From: UBA3907 sp033810155
GTDB lineage: Bacteria; Bacillota; Sulfobacillia; Fermentithermobacillales; Fermentithermobacillaceae
NCBI GenBank assembly: GCA_033810155.1
Contig: JAPXKJ010000007.1
Location: 1 to 41,197 of the forward strand
Direction: 5' to 3'
Length of the DNA: 41,197 nucleotides
Numbering within the stretch: the first letter of the stretch is position 1; every line of letters starts with the position of its first letter. Of the stretch, positions 25,129-33,417 are shown piece by piece. Below the pieces are notes generated by a model. That model did no database searches. It was not told the origin of the DNA and saw only the letters and a program-made list of their open reading frames with translations. The translations under genes and the position numbers were made by a program.

Positions 25129-25643
25129 ATCGGGTATCCTTCTTTCTTTAGGTTAAGTGATTTGTGAGAGATATCGTCGGCCATATCCTTTTTGTATTGA
25201 CCCAGTTTTTCCGCCAGGTCCCCATCGTTAAGACCAAGGATCCTCAAGGCCAAGAGACCTGCGTTTCTCGATGCATCGATTCCGACAGCTGCTACAGGAA
25301 CCCCTGGCGGCATCTGAGCAATTGATAAAAGAGCATCCATTCCGCCTAGGGTACCCGCGCTTACGGGAATACCGATAACTGGGATATCTACAAGCGATGC
25401 AAGTACACCGGGAAGAGCGGCTGACAGACCTGCGGCCGCTATGATAACCTCAATGCCCCTTGAGATCGCCGAATGGGCGTACTCTTCGAGCAAGGCATGC
25501 GTCCTATGGGCTGATATAATCGCAAGTTCGTACCTAACATCGAAATCATCTAGTATTTGAAAGAGGTCTCTAACTCTGCCCACATCGCTTGCAGAACCCA
25601 AGACTACCCCAATACGAATCTTCTCCTCTTTGCTCATTAGCAA
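25116..25643 (-). CDS. purE: N5-carboxyaminoimidazole ribonucleotide mutase
   Basis: PurE moves the carboxyl group in the AIR-to-CAIR step. GSASD (N-terminal), ISAHRTHALLEEYAHSA, AAAGLSAALPGVLAS and IPVIGIPVSAGTLGGMDALLSIAQMPPGVPVAAVGI match the family, with the active-site histidine in SAHRT. AAAGLSAALPG replaces the usual GGAAHLPG, a small deviation. No purK follows; the partner, if any, must lie elsewhere. The start is either TTG (25643) or ATG six bases later; a GGGGGG run lies four and ten bases away respectively. Confidence 0.93.
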   Translation of the reverse strand: MLMSKEEKIRIGVVLGSASDVGRVRDLFQILDDFDVRYELAIISAHRTHALLEEYAHSAISRGIEVIIAAAGLSAALPGVLASLVDIPVIGIPVSAGTLGGMDALLSIAQMPPGVPVAAVGIDASRNAGLLALRILGLNDGDLAEKLGQYKKDMADDISHKSLNLKKEGYPIWEI

Positions 25644-25685
25644 TACGCCCCCCTACGGCAATACAAAATACACAACAGAATCTCC

Positions 25686-26975
25686 CTAAAACAACCCAGG
25701 GATCATGTGGACTATTGAAATCAAACCCAATAGGTAGACCAACCAGTGTATATCCTTGGCTTTTCCAGAAAAGACCTTAACAACCACGTAGCTGATGAAT
25801 CCCGCGGAAATGCCGTCGGAAATTGAAAACGCAAAAGGCATCATCGCTATAGTCATAAATGCTGGAAAAGCTTCTGAAAAGTCGGACCAGTCAATCTCCC
25901 TCACAGGAAGCATCATGAGCACGCCGACTATAATAAGTGCGGGAGCTGTGGCTTCAGTAGGGATCATGCCGGCCAAGGGTGCAAACACCAAACTCACCAA
26001 GAAAAGAACGCCCACTACGATTGCGGTGAGCCCGGTTCTGCCACCTTCGGCGATACCGGCGCTTGATTCAACGTATGTAGTCACGGTACTTGTTCCTAGA
26101 AGCGCGCCAAGACACGTACCTATGGCATCAACTGTCATCATTTGTCTTATGCGGGGAAGCTGACCTTTTTCGTCGAGCATATTGGCTCTTGCCGCAGTAC
26201 CCATCAGAGTCCCTACCGTGTCAAATACGTCTACAAACCAAAAACTGAATATCGTCATGAAACCAAGGTCAAGAGCTCCTTTAATATCCATCTTGCCGAA
26301 AATAGGGGCTATGGATTCCGGTTTCCCTATTATGCTACCTTCTATGTGCGTGACTCCCATAGGAATCCCGATTAAGGTAGTTATGAATATCCCGATGAGA
26401 ATTGCACCTCTTACGTTCCTCGCCATGAGAATTGCAGTAATCATGAGGCCTATTAAGGCGAGGGCCGGTCCGCGCAGTGACAAATCGCCTCTTGTAAGTA
26501 TCGTAGCAGCATCGGACGTAATTATGCCGGCGTTTTTCACCCCTATGAATGCGATGAACAATCCTATCCCTACACCTACCGCCTGTTTTATTGTCTTCGG
26601 GATAGAAGCGTCTATCACGTTAATTGCACCTGTCAATGCAAGGATCAAAAACACAACCCCAGATAGAAACACTGCGCCTAACGCTACCTGCCAACCGGCT
26701 TGAGCCGAAACGACAAACGCGAAAAACGCGTTTAAACCCATCCCACTTGCCAAAGCATATGGGTAGTTGGCAATCAAACCAGCCAGAATTGTTGTGATCC
26801 CTGCCGATAGAACGGTTGCGGTCATAACCGCTCCGAAGGGCATGCCTGCGGCGCTTAGAATATCCGGGTTTACGAAAATGATGTATGCCATGGTCATAAA
26901 CGTTGTAAGTCCTGCAATAACCTCAGTCTTTACGTCAGTACCATTCTCTTTGAGCTTGAACATTCTTTCTAGCAA
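25686..26975 (-). CDS. NCS2/AzgA-type purine permease (adenine, guanine, hypoxanthine)
   Basis: A membrane permease with about 12 to 14 hydrophobic segments, importing purine bases with protons. FKLKENGTDVKTEVIAGLTTF and MTMAYIIFVNP are the AzgA/PbuG-group N-terminus, followed by ASGMGLNAFFAF and the C-terminal YVESSAGIAEGGRTGLTAIVVG. The frame opens at 26999, but GGGGGAGG precedes the TTG at 26975 by five bases, giving 429 residues starting shortly before MFKLKENG. Its place between hpt and purE links uptake and salvage to synthesis. Confidence 0.92.
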   Translation of the reverse strand: MLERMFKLKENGTDVKTEVIAGLTTFMTMAYIIFVNPDILSAAGMPFGAVMTATVLSAGITTILAGLIANYPYALASGMGLNAFFAFVVSAQAGWQVALGAVFLSGVVFLILALTGAINVIDASIPKTIKQAVGVGIGLFIAFIGVKNAGIITSDAATILTRGDLSLRGPALALIGLMITAILMARNVRGAILIGIFITTLIGIPMGVTHIEGSIIGKPESIAPIFGKMDIKGALDLGFMTIFSFWFVDVFDTVGTLMGTAARANMLDEKGQLPRIRQMMTVDAIGTCLGALLGTSTVTTYVESSAGIAEGGRTGLTAIVVGVLFLVSLVFAPLAGMIPTEATAPALIIVGVLMMLPVREIDWSDFSEAFPAFMTIAMMPFAFSISDGISAGFISYVVVKVFSGKAKDIHWLVYLLGLISIVHMIPGLF

Positions 26976-27031
26976 CAATTCCTCCCCCTTCTTTAGCACC
27001 TCTGATTATCATTTGATGCCAGATCCGTAGG

Positions 27032-27559
27032 CTATGGGTTCTTGAGAACTCCTACGTAGGGCAGCCCACGATATTTCTCACCATAGTCTAATCCGTAACC
27101 TACCACAAAAACGTTGGGGATTATAAAACCATAATAGTCCAAATTCACTCTGGTCCTTCTGCGAGCGGGCTTGTCGAGGAGGGCACAAACCTTGAGACTT
27201 GCGGGTTGTCTAGTCTTGAGGGTGTCTAAGAGGTACCTGAGGGTCAAGCCTGTGTCAACGATATCTTCTACAAGAAGCACATGTCTACCCGACACACTTT
27301 GTTCAAGGTCCTTAGTAATCCTTACCTCTCCTGAAGACTCAGTAGATACCCCGTAACTTACGGTCCCCATGAAGTCCACGGCGGCGTCCTGCTCTAGACT
27401 CCTTAGCAGATCTGCCAAAAACACAAAACTCCCTTTCAATATGCCCACCATGAGGAGATCTTTCCCTGAGTAGTCACGGGATATCTCAAGGGCCATTTCC
27501 TTCACCCTTTTTCTTATCTCCTCTTGGCTGATAAGCACATCGATGTCTTCTCCTACCAC
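27032..27559 (-). CDS. hpt: Hypoxanthine-guanine phosphoribosyltransferase
   Basis: Converts hypoxanthine and guanine to IMP and GMP with PRPP. The PRPP-binding motif is VLLVEDIVDTGLT (about 95-107), with GILKGSFVFLADLLR earlier and VGYGLDYGEKYRGLPYVGVL at the end. Length (175 residues) is normal. The GTG start has AAGGAGGTGA at seven bases from GGAGG; the nearby ATG (overlapping it) is out of frame. It is the first gene of the nine-gene purine operon, driven by the promoter at 27622-27650. Confidence 0.96.
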   Translation of the reverse strand: MVGEDIDVLISQEEIRKRVKEMALEISRDYSGKDLLMVGILKGSFVFLADLLRSLEQDAAVDFMGTVSYGVSTESSGEVRITKDLEQSVSGRHVLLVEDIVDTGLTLRYLLDTLKTRQPASLKVCALLDKPARRRTRVNLDYYGFIIPNVFVVGYGLDYGEKYRGLPYVGVLKNP

Positions 27560-27621
27560 ATGCTCACCTCCTTAGAGACTTTCTCGCCTCCAATCTATCA
27601 TCACGATCCCCTTTGTGCAAT

Positions 27622-27650
27622 AACATATTAACCAACTATCAAATTGTCAA
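27622..27650 (-). promoter_or_regulatory. Sigma-A promoter of the purine operon
   Basis: Minus-strand TTGACA (perfect) and TATGTT are 17 bases apart, about 60 bases upstream of the hpt start. The leader is too short for a purine riboswitch and no such fold is visible. Confidence 0.75.
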
Positions 27651-27657
27651 ACAATTT
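27641..27657. promoter_or_regulatory. Dyad operator over the -35 of the purine operon
   Basis: AAATTGT-CAA-ACAATTT is a perfect 7-bp inverted repeat with a three-base centre, covering the -35 hexamer. This is where a dimeric repressor would block polymerase. It does not match the Bacillus PurBox (CGAA core) as I know it. Confidence 0.5.
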
Positions 27658-27687
27658 AGGCAAGACCTTTCAAAACAATCTTTTCAC

Positions 27688-27713
27688 CTAAGATATACAG
27701 CTAAGATATACAG
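27688..27713. repeat. Two tandem 13-bp repeats upstream of the purine promoter
   Basis: CTAAGATATACAG occurs twice head to tail with no mismatch, 38-63 bases beyond the -35 of the purine operon promoter and about 100 bases before the divergent PspC gene. Position suits an activator site, but slippage is also possible. Confidence 0.75.
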
Positions 27714-27811
27714 CAAAACATGTAAGCCATGCGCCACTTTGACCGTTACATAATCGCAAGCCATCCGTATTACAGAACAGTAGTAGGCAAATCCATGAAG
27801 GAGGGCGCCAC

Positions 27812-28024
27812 ATGAAGAAAAAACTGTACCGCTCCCGGACAAATAGAATGATATCTGGAGTCTGTGGAGGAATAGCGGAATACTTCGGTATAGATGAAAC
27901 GCTTGTTCGCCTAGGAGCTGCGCTATTGATGCTTGTCACTCGGATAGTACCTTTTGTCATATTCTATATTATAGCATCAATCATAATACCGCAGGCCCCT
28001 GAAATCCAAGGACCAGCTGCCTAA
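27812..28024 (+). CDS. PspC-domain membrane protein
   Basis: A 70-residue protein with the PspC signature: MKKKLYRSRTNRMISGVCGGIAEYFGID, then ETLVRLGAALLML and a membrane segment of about 40-60. PspC-type proteins sense or respond to envelope stress, often through partners. The ATG has GGAGG seven bases upstream. It is a single gene, divergent from hpt and convergent with the 92-residue membrane protein; no other psp genes are nearby. Confidence 0.93.
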   Translation: MKKKLYRSRTNRMISGVCGGIAEYFGIDETLVRLGAALLMLVTRIVPFVIFYIIASIIIPQAPEIQGPAA

Positions 28025-28047
28025 GCATGGGATTCATCACTGTTATA

Positions 28048-28326
28048 TTAGTTCATTAGGTTTCTGGCCAAATATAAACAGAGCCCCATGACTGCGACAA
28101 CACCAATTGCTATGATGAGGTCATAGGCACCTGCTGTTCCTTTGACCTCACCTCTAATATACCATGCAAGGCTTCCTAGAAAAGAACACACAAATATACA
28201 GCCCAGAACGAAGTTTATCTTTTTGTGCCTTTCCCAAAGAGCCATCTTCTCATCCCACGACATATCGTCCCATTCAGGCGTTTCCCAGATGGGAGGCTGG
28301 CGTTTGAAAAAGCCTCTAATCCGCAT
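28048..28326 (-). CDS. Small two-segment membrane protein of the MutL operon
   Basis: Not recognised. The 92-residue protein has a charged N-terminal third rich in W, E and D (WETPEWDDMSWDEKMALWERHKK), then two hydrophobic segments (about 38-57 and 68-88). It starts four bases after the lipoyl-like gene stop, so it is co-transcribed with it and with the MutL-family gene. The acidic, tryptophan-rich cytoplasmic part may bind a partner. A convergent PspC gene ends 23 bases away without an obvious terminator. Confidence 0.75.
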   Translation of the reverse strand: MRIRGFFKRQPPIWETPEWDDMSWDEKMALWERHKKINFVLGCIFVCSFLGSLAWYIRGEVKGTAGAYDLIIAIGVVAVMGLCLYLARNLMN

Positions 28327-28330
28327 AGCT

Positions 28331-29755
28331 TCACTCCCGAGATCTATTAGGAAAAACCTCGAGATTAGCCTGAGGCACTTTCACAAGGCGCCCGTCGTCT
28401 AACCTAACCACGGCTACTTCTGTAGTAATCTCAGATTCAACCTGTTCAGGCATTGGGCTTATATCTTCTACGAAGCCCCACATTCCGAAATACGGCGGCC
28501 TTATACACCTTACTCTTCCACCTTTTTCGATTTCTGCAAACATGACATGTGATGAGGACTCGACGTACTGAGATGATGACACAACAGGAATTTGGTCGAT
28601 AGACGGGTCGCTTAGCAACTTCTCAAAATCGTCAGCAGGGATCACAATCTCCGGCCTTATTACGCCTGCCCTTATCTGAGTTGTACCGTTTATGCACGCA
28701 ATCTTGCCTTCACGGCTTGAAAGGATATCCCAAGCCTGTTCGTTCATAGGAAGTTCTCCAAACCCCTCTAGCATGATGACTGTAAAATCGGACTCTTCGT
28801 AGCCTGTGATACCAGCAGACATTTCCTTACCGAGGACAGAAACCAGACTCTTTTGGTCTACCCCGCCGACAATGAGACCTGCAGCTCCTTTCTCCTTTGC
28901 TTTTCTAAGCACTTCATCACCTGCGTAAGAACCACCAACCAGGACCTTACCCTGTACATCTTCTTTGTCCATTCTTTCGCTCAAAATGGGTTCCCTTGGC
29001 CCATCGCTTAGCAACAAAAGTTGCCCATAAGCTTCGTACCCTATGCCAAATACACCTTGGATATATGCACCAACAGTTTCCACAACTGCACCATAGTCGG
29101 GTACAATGCTCTTAACTACTCCAGGGATATGCGCCAATACCTCTATGTGCTTGATCACCCTAGCAATAGTAATAGTACCTGTAAGGGTACAGATCTTCTC
29201 AACTACGCCGCTCATAGGCGCATATACAAAATCTATTGACGCAACTCCTGGTGCAGCAGCGATTATCTGCCCCTCATTGACAAACTCACCTTCCTTCACA
29301 GTTGTAAACATCCGAAGAAGGCGCGCCGGAACAGACAACCGCGACGCTGCGGCAACGATGGTCAAGGGCTTTGCCGACCGAGGGTCTTCACGGATAACTA
29401 TCTGACCGTTCAATCTTGAGATATGTTCTATGAACCCGTCACAAGGCGATTTCACCTCTATGACAGGAGACCAAAACTCTTTCTGGTACCTAGCGACTAT
29501 CTCACCTGTTTGTACATGGTCTCCTTCTTTCTTAAGCAACACGCTATCGACCAAATCCATATCTAACGGACGTTTGAGCTCTGATTTGAGATCAATTACG
29601 TACGGGTTTCCTCTTATGAATTCAGTCTTGGCAATGACAGTTTCAGGGGCGGAAGTATCACCTACTTTGACTATAACCTCACCAGGGGTAGGGATTTTCC
29701 TTTCTTTCTCAATTCTTGCTATATCAAGTATTTTAAGAGTAGACATCAAAGCCAC
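28331..29755 (-). CDS. Multi-barrel protein with biotinyl/lipoyl-like repeats, MutL partner
   Basis: Function unknown. The 474-residue protein shows repeated biotinyl/lipoyl-like half-motifs: VLLKKEGDHVQTGEIVARY with KSPCDGFIEHIS (about 70-120), VKEGEFVNEGQII with APMSGVVEKI (about 150-190) and AHIPGVVKSI (about 205-215). None contains the lysine of a biotin or lipoyl attachment site. A middle alpha/beta part (VLVGGSYAGDEVLRKAKEKG, AAGLIVGG) and a C-terminal KOW/SH3-like strand region (GMWGFVEDISPMP, LDDGRLVKVPQANLEVF) follow. The frame opens at 29764, but AAGGAGGTGA at the end of the MutL gene points to the GTG at 29755. No signal peptide. Confidence 0.8.
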   Translation of the reverse strand: MALMSTLKILDIARIEKERKIPTPGEVIVKVGDTSAPETVIAKTEFIRGNPYVIDLKSELKRPLDMDLVDSVLLKKEGDHVQTGEIVARYQKEFWSPVIEVKSPCDGFIEHISRLNGQIVIREDPRSAKPLTIVAAASRLSVPARLLRMFTTVKEGEFVNEGQIIAAAPGVASIDFVYAPMSGVVEKICTLTGTITIARVIKHIEVLAHIPGVVKSIVPDYGAVVETVGAYIQGVFGIGYEAYGQLLLLSDGPREPILSERMDKEDVQGKVLVGGSYAGDEVLRKAKEKGAAGLIVGGVDQKSLVSVLGKEMSAGITGYEESDFTVIMLEGFGELPMNEQAWDILSSREGKIACINGTTQIRAGVIRPEIVIPADDFEKLLSDPSIDQIPVVSSSQYVESSSHVMFAEIEKGGRVRCIRPPYFGMWGFVEDISPMPEQVESEITTEVAVVRLDDGRLVKVPQANLEVFPNRSRE

Positions 29756-29760
29756 TAGCC

Positions 29761-31569
29761 TCACCTCCTTGTCAATTCATCTAGGAATTCAGCAGGGTAA
29801 GCGTCAAACTCGCTATACCAGCGTGCTACAGCTCCATATTGGTAGCCATTGGCCGCAGGAAACACTATGGGGCGAGCTCGTCCGTCAAGAATAACGCCTG
29901 TAACTCCGCCTACCGCCTCTTTCATCATGGGCTTACCTGGACCTGTTCCTACATCAAAGTTCCTTCCAGGGATAACTTCTATGGTTGTTGCATCCACACC
30001 GTCGACAGGTATTACCGTGATCTCGCCTCCAACCACTTCATAGGTGCGTCCTAAGATTTTAACTTGAGCCATGACACTACCTGGACTGACGCGTGGTCCC
30101 ATGGGCGCTACGCACGTACCCAAAGGAATTAAACATTCAGTCATCATCATCTGGGCAGCTATTTCTTTGTCAATATCCATAAGGGCGCCCATGTGCGGCA
30201 ACAAGAACTGACTGTCGACATAGAGATCGGTTACGCCTTCTGGTTGAAAGCCGTCTACGAGTATCATAGCAGCCTGATTTCGTCGAGGAGCATAGGAAAG
30301 AGCGCCACCTGTGCCTACAATAGCTTTTACTTTCATCATATCGACCAGGGTTTCCCCACCAGCTGTTTGGTAAAACATATCACCGATAGTACGACGCCGC
30401 TGTACTCCTTTGAGCTCACGAATAAGCATCCTATGGTGATTCATTGAGAGCCGCAGGACTTCTTTGCAAACTGCTTGTTCTAACATAAGTTCTTCTAGCG
30501 TCTGAGGTAATGTGGTCGGCCTTATCATTTTGTTGAAATTCCAGTTCCTCAAAATGTTGTCATCCCACTTCCCAGGTAACCACCTCATTATCGCATCTAT
30601 GCCTGCTTCACCCAGTACGTTTCCCATGCTATATGACATGCCCAGGTTAGCAGATACCGTTCTATAGAACTCACCGTCAATAACCGAAAACACGTCGGTA
30701 GTCGCTCCTCCAACGTCAACAGCCAGTACGTCACCTTGAGCTATTTCGCTCACGTACGTTAGCGCATCTCCTACTGCCACAGGTGTGGGCTTAACATTAC
30801 CTTGTGTCCACGCAACTAACGTAGCATAGCCTGGAGCATGCATCATCACGTGTTCTAGAAACAATTCGTGAATGGCTCTCCTTGCAGGCTCGAGCACTTC
30901 TTTTTCAAGCACAGGTCGTATGTTGTCGGTATAGACAACGTACATACGCTCGGACTGGGTTTCAAAAATCCTCTGTATGATGGGACGTGCCTGAACATTT
31001 CCTGCAAAGATGACAGGCAGTTTGAAATCCTTGCCAAATCTAGGCTCCGGCGTTCCCATGGCGACGATTTCCGCAATAGACGCCACTTCCGAGATGTTTC
31101 CACCGTCAGTGCCCCCGGTTATTAGGATCATGTCAGGTCTAATCCGTTTCACAGTTTCTATTTTCTCAATTGTGCTTCTTGAATCATCGATCGCAATGAC
31201 ATCGGCCACAATAGCGCCTGCTCCAAGAGCTGCCCTGTGTGCGGATTCTGCCGTGAGCTCTTTTACCAAGCCCGCCACAACCATCTGCAGTCCTCCGCCG
31301 GCGCTAGATGTGCCTACCAAAGCATCTACGCCTGCATCCCCATCCATTCCGATAAGAAGCCTTGAATCTTCTAGAATATGGACACCCGTGCGCTCTTGCA
31401 GCCTAGATAGCGCACTCTTAAGTCCGATCATTACGTCAAGATGAGGAGCTTCAACTGTTGTAGGAACCGAAGTCTTTCCCACAACTGCCCACTTATCTTC
31501 TTTCCTTTCGAAAAGCACAGTTTTTGTGGTGGTACTGCCAATGTCTGCCGCTAGGATTCTTCGAAACAA
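29761..31569 (-). CDS. MutL/GlmL-family actin-fold ATPase
   Basis: Resembles MutL, the protein encoded with B12-dependent glutamate mutase and thought to help it as a reactivating ATPase. The 602-residue protein has the actin-type phosphate loop ADIGSTTTKTVLFE (8-21), a second loop AVDVGGATTDVFSV, and GMDGDAGVDALVGTSSAGGGLQMVV and LITGGTDGGN between. No mutase subunits (mutS/E-like) occur in the window, so its client is unknown. The TTG start has AAAGGAGG eight bases upstream. It is first in a three-gene operon with the lipoyl-like protein and a small membrane protein. Confidence 0.88.
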   Translation of the reverse strand: MFRRILAADIGSTTTKTVLFERKEDKWAVVGKTSVPTTVEAPHLDVMIGLKSALSRLQERTGVHILEDSRLLIGMDGDAGVDALVGTSSAGGGLQMVVAGLVKELTAESAHRAALGAGAIVADVIAIDDSRSTIEKIETVKRIRPDMILITGGTDGGNISEVASIAEIVAMGTPEPRFGKDFKLPVIFAGNVQARPIIQRIFETQSERMYVVYTDNIRPVLEKEVLEPARRAIHELFLEHVMMHAPGYATLVAWTQGNVKPTPVAVGDALTYVSEIAQGDVLAVDVGGATTDVFSVIDGEFYRTVSANLGMSYSMGNVLGEAGIDAIMRWLPGKWDDNILRNWNFNKMIRPTTLPQTLEELMLEQAVCKEVLRLSMNHHRMLIRELKGVQRRRTIGDMFYQTAGGETLVDMMKVKAIVGTGGALSYAPRRNQAAMILVDGFQPEGVTDLYVDSQFLLPHMGALMDIDKEIAAQMMMTECLIPLGTCVAPMGPRVSPGSVMAQVKILGRTYEVVGGEITVIPVDGVDATTIEVIPGRNFDVGTGPGKPMMKEAVGGVTGVILDGRARPIVFPAANGYQYGAVARWYSEFDAYPAEFLDELTRR

Positions 31570-31706
31570 GGGCGCAACCTCCTTTCCTAGTCCGAAATGT
31601 TAACTTGAGAGTATTTTCAATGAACTACTATAAGGATACGTGTTAAATACGAAGTTGAGTTGATATGCTATCGGTATGAGTAATTTCGCCTAGCTCAGTC
31701 ATAACC

Positions 31707-31759
31707 CTCTTTTCGTTGCACCAATCTCATCAAAAACGAGCATGTGGTCCTGAAAAGAG
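31707..31759 (-). ncRNA. Possible structured 5' leader of the MutL operon
   Basis: Minus-strand CTCTTTTC and GAAAAGAG (8 bp) close a region with nested ACCA/TGGT and CTC/GAG pairings, ending in a T-rich loop. It would lie near the start of the roughly 200-base leader. It matches no riboswitch I recognise, including the cobalamin element, and there is no terminator-like T-run after it. Confidence 0.3.
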
Positions 31760-31778
31760 TTTGTATCTCTACAACTTT

Positions 31779-31806
31779 ACTATACATTAAATTGGCGATC
31801 TGTTCA
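31779..31806 (-). promoter_or_regulatory. Candidate promoter of the MutL operon
   Basis: Minus-strand TGAACA and TATAGT are 16 bases apart, leaving a leader of about 200 bases before the TTG. Confidence 0.5.
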
Positions 31807-31857
31807 CCATTCCCCGGACGCTGCCTCCAAGATTCCCTCATAGGCGCTCAGTGTACC

Positions 31858-31886
31858 TTGTAATGCGACTACTCGAGTGTTACACT
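31858..31886 (+). promoter_or_regulatory. guaB promoter with a dyad over the -10
   Basis: TTGTAA and TACACT are 17 bases apart, 37 bases before the ATG. GAGTGT-T-ACACTC (31875-31887), a perfect 6-bp inverted repeat, covers the -10, a typical place for a repressor to bind. Confidence 0.55.
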
Positions 31887-31923
31887 CTTGTAAATACTCT
31901 CATGGTTTAGCGAGGGATCAAAT

Positions 31924-33390
31924 ATGAGAAAAGACGATAAGTTCCTAGGTGATGGCCTATCGTTTGATGACGTCCTCCTTGTGCCGGCATATTCTGAGGT
32001 AATCCCCAAAGATGTCGATGTGTCTACTGTTTTGGGCAATAACCTCAAACTGAGCATACCTATAGTCAGCGCTGCGATGGATACAGTCACAGAAAGCAGG
32101 ATGGCGATCGCAATGGCTCGCGAAGGTGGGCTCGGGGTAATACATCGCAATATGTCAATTCAAAGACAAGCTCAGGAGGTAGACAAAGTAAAACGTTCTG
32201 AGCACGGTGTTATTTCGGACCCTTTTTACCTGTCACCGGACAAAACCGTAGAAGATGCGCTCAACTTGATGGCACGCTATCATATTTCAGGAGTACCAAT
32301 AATAGAAAACAACAGGCTTGTAGGAATCATAACCAATAGGGATATCCGTTTTGAAGAAGATTACACGAAACTGATAGAAGACGTGATGACCAAAGAAGGC
32401 CTCATAACCGCTCCGGTGGGAACCTCGTTGGCTGAAGCAAAACAGATCATGGCAAAGCACAAAATCGAAAAACTACCCCTAGTCGATGAGGAATTCCACC
32501 TTAAGGGGCTCATCACCTTAAAAGACATAGAAAAGACACGCCGGTACCCCAATGCGTCAAAAGATGAAAAGGGCCGACTCATGGCGGCAGCCTGTGTAGG
32601 AGCTGGACCCGGTACTATAGACCGCGTAAAAGCCCTCGTAGACGCAGGCGTGGACGTGCTAGTCGTAGACAGCGCCCACGGTCATTCAGTAGGAGTGCTC
32701 AATGCCGTAGAGATGATAAAGAACGCATTCCCCGAAAAGACGGTAGTCGCAGGCAACATAGCCACAGGCGAAGGTGCCAAAGCGCTGATCGATAGAGGCG
32801 CCGACTGCGTAAAAGTTGGCGTCGGCCCAGGCTCAATATGCACAACCAGAGTTATTGCAGGAACTGGCGTTCCCCAGATTACCGCCATATTTAACGCAGC
32901 ACTTGTTGCCAAGGAATACGGCGTACCCGTTATCGCAGATGGCGGAATCAAATACTCAGGAGACATCGCTAAGGCTTTGGCCGCAGGTGCTGACGCTGTC
33001 ATGCTGGGCGGTCTTTTAGCCGGCACCGAAGAAAGTCCAGGAGAAATGGAAATATGGCAAGGTCGCAGTTTCAAAGTCTATAGAGGCATGGGGTCTCTGG
33101 CCGCGATGAAGGAAGGGGCCGCCGACCGCTACTTCCAGGAGCCTTCAACAAAACTCGTCCCTGAAGGCATCGAGGGGCGGGTTCCATATAAAGGACCTGT
33201 ATCAGAAACTATCTTCCAGTTGATTGGCGGATTAAGAGCAGGCATGGGTTATTGCGGAGCCAAGAACCTAAAGAGTCTGCACGAAAATGCTAAGTTCGTC
33301 CAGATCACAAGTTCAGGCTTGCGAGAAAGCCACCCGCACGACGTCTATATAACTAAAGAGGCGCCAAACTACACCCTTTTCTCAAGCTAA
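31924..33390 (+). CDS. guaB: IMP dehydrogenase with CBS pair
   Basis: Oxidises IMP to XMP with NAD, the first step to GMP. The 488-residue protein has the N-terminal FDDVLLVPAYSEV, a CBS-domain pair inserted at about 95-205 (regulatory, nucleotide-binding), the catalytic loop GVGPGSICTTRV with C306, and GGIKYSGDIAKALAAGADAVMLG followed by YRGMGSLAAM. The ATG has GAGGG seven bases upstream. It is a single gene ending in a strong terminator. It supplies guanine nucleotides from the IMP made by the neighbouring purine operon but is transcribed separately. Confidence 0.97.
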   Translation: MRKDDKFLGDGLSFDDVLLVPAYSEVIPKDVDVSTVLGNNLKLSIPIVSAAMDTVTESRMAIAMAREGGLGVIHRNMSIQRQAQEVDKVKRSEHGVISDPFYLSPDKTVEDALNLMARYHISGVPIIENNRLVGIITNRDIRFEEDYTKLIEDVMTKEGLITAPVGTSLAEAKQIMAKHKIEKLPLVDEEFHLKGLITLKDIEKTRRYPNASKDEKGRLMAAACVGAGPGTIDRVKALVDAGVDVLVVDSAHGHSVGVLNAVEMIKNAFPEKTVVAGNIATGEGAKALIDRGADCVKVGVGPGSICTTRVIAGTGVPQITAIFNAALVAKEYGVPVIADGGIKYSGDIAKALAAGADAVMLGGLLAGTEESPGEMEIWQGRSFKVYRGMGSLAAMKEGAADRYFQEPSTKLVPEGIEGRVPYKGPVSETIFQLIGGLRAGMGYCGAKNLKSLHENAKFVQITSSGLRESHPHDVYITKEAPNYTLFSS

Positions 33391-33417
33391 GGCAACTTTT
33401 GGATACATCCGACAAAG

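Larger units (their letters stand above)
31570..31923. other. Divergent region between the MutL operon and guaB
   Basis: Contains a minus-strand promoter (31779-31806), a possible structured leader for the MutL operon (31707-31759) and the guaB promoter with a dyad over its -10. No ORF with a supported start was found. Confidence 0.5.

Noticed and set aside
26182..26703. 173-codon plus-strand frame
   Set aside because: Antisense shadow of the purine permease; methionine- and isoleucine-rich pattern arises from the opposite-strand membrane segments.
27560..27621. Purine riboswitch before hpt
   Set aside because: The leader after the promoter is only about 55 bases and shows no three-way junction or terminator.
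31570..31806. Cobalamin riboswitch before the MutL-family gene
   Set aside because: No B12-box-like sequence is visible, despite MutL's usual link with a B12 enzyme.
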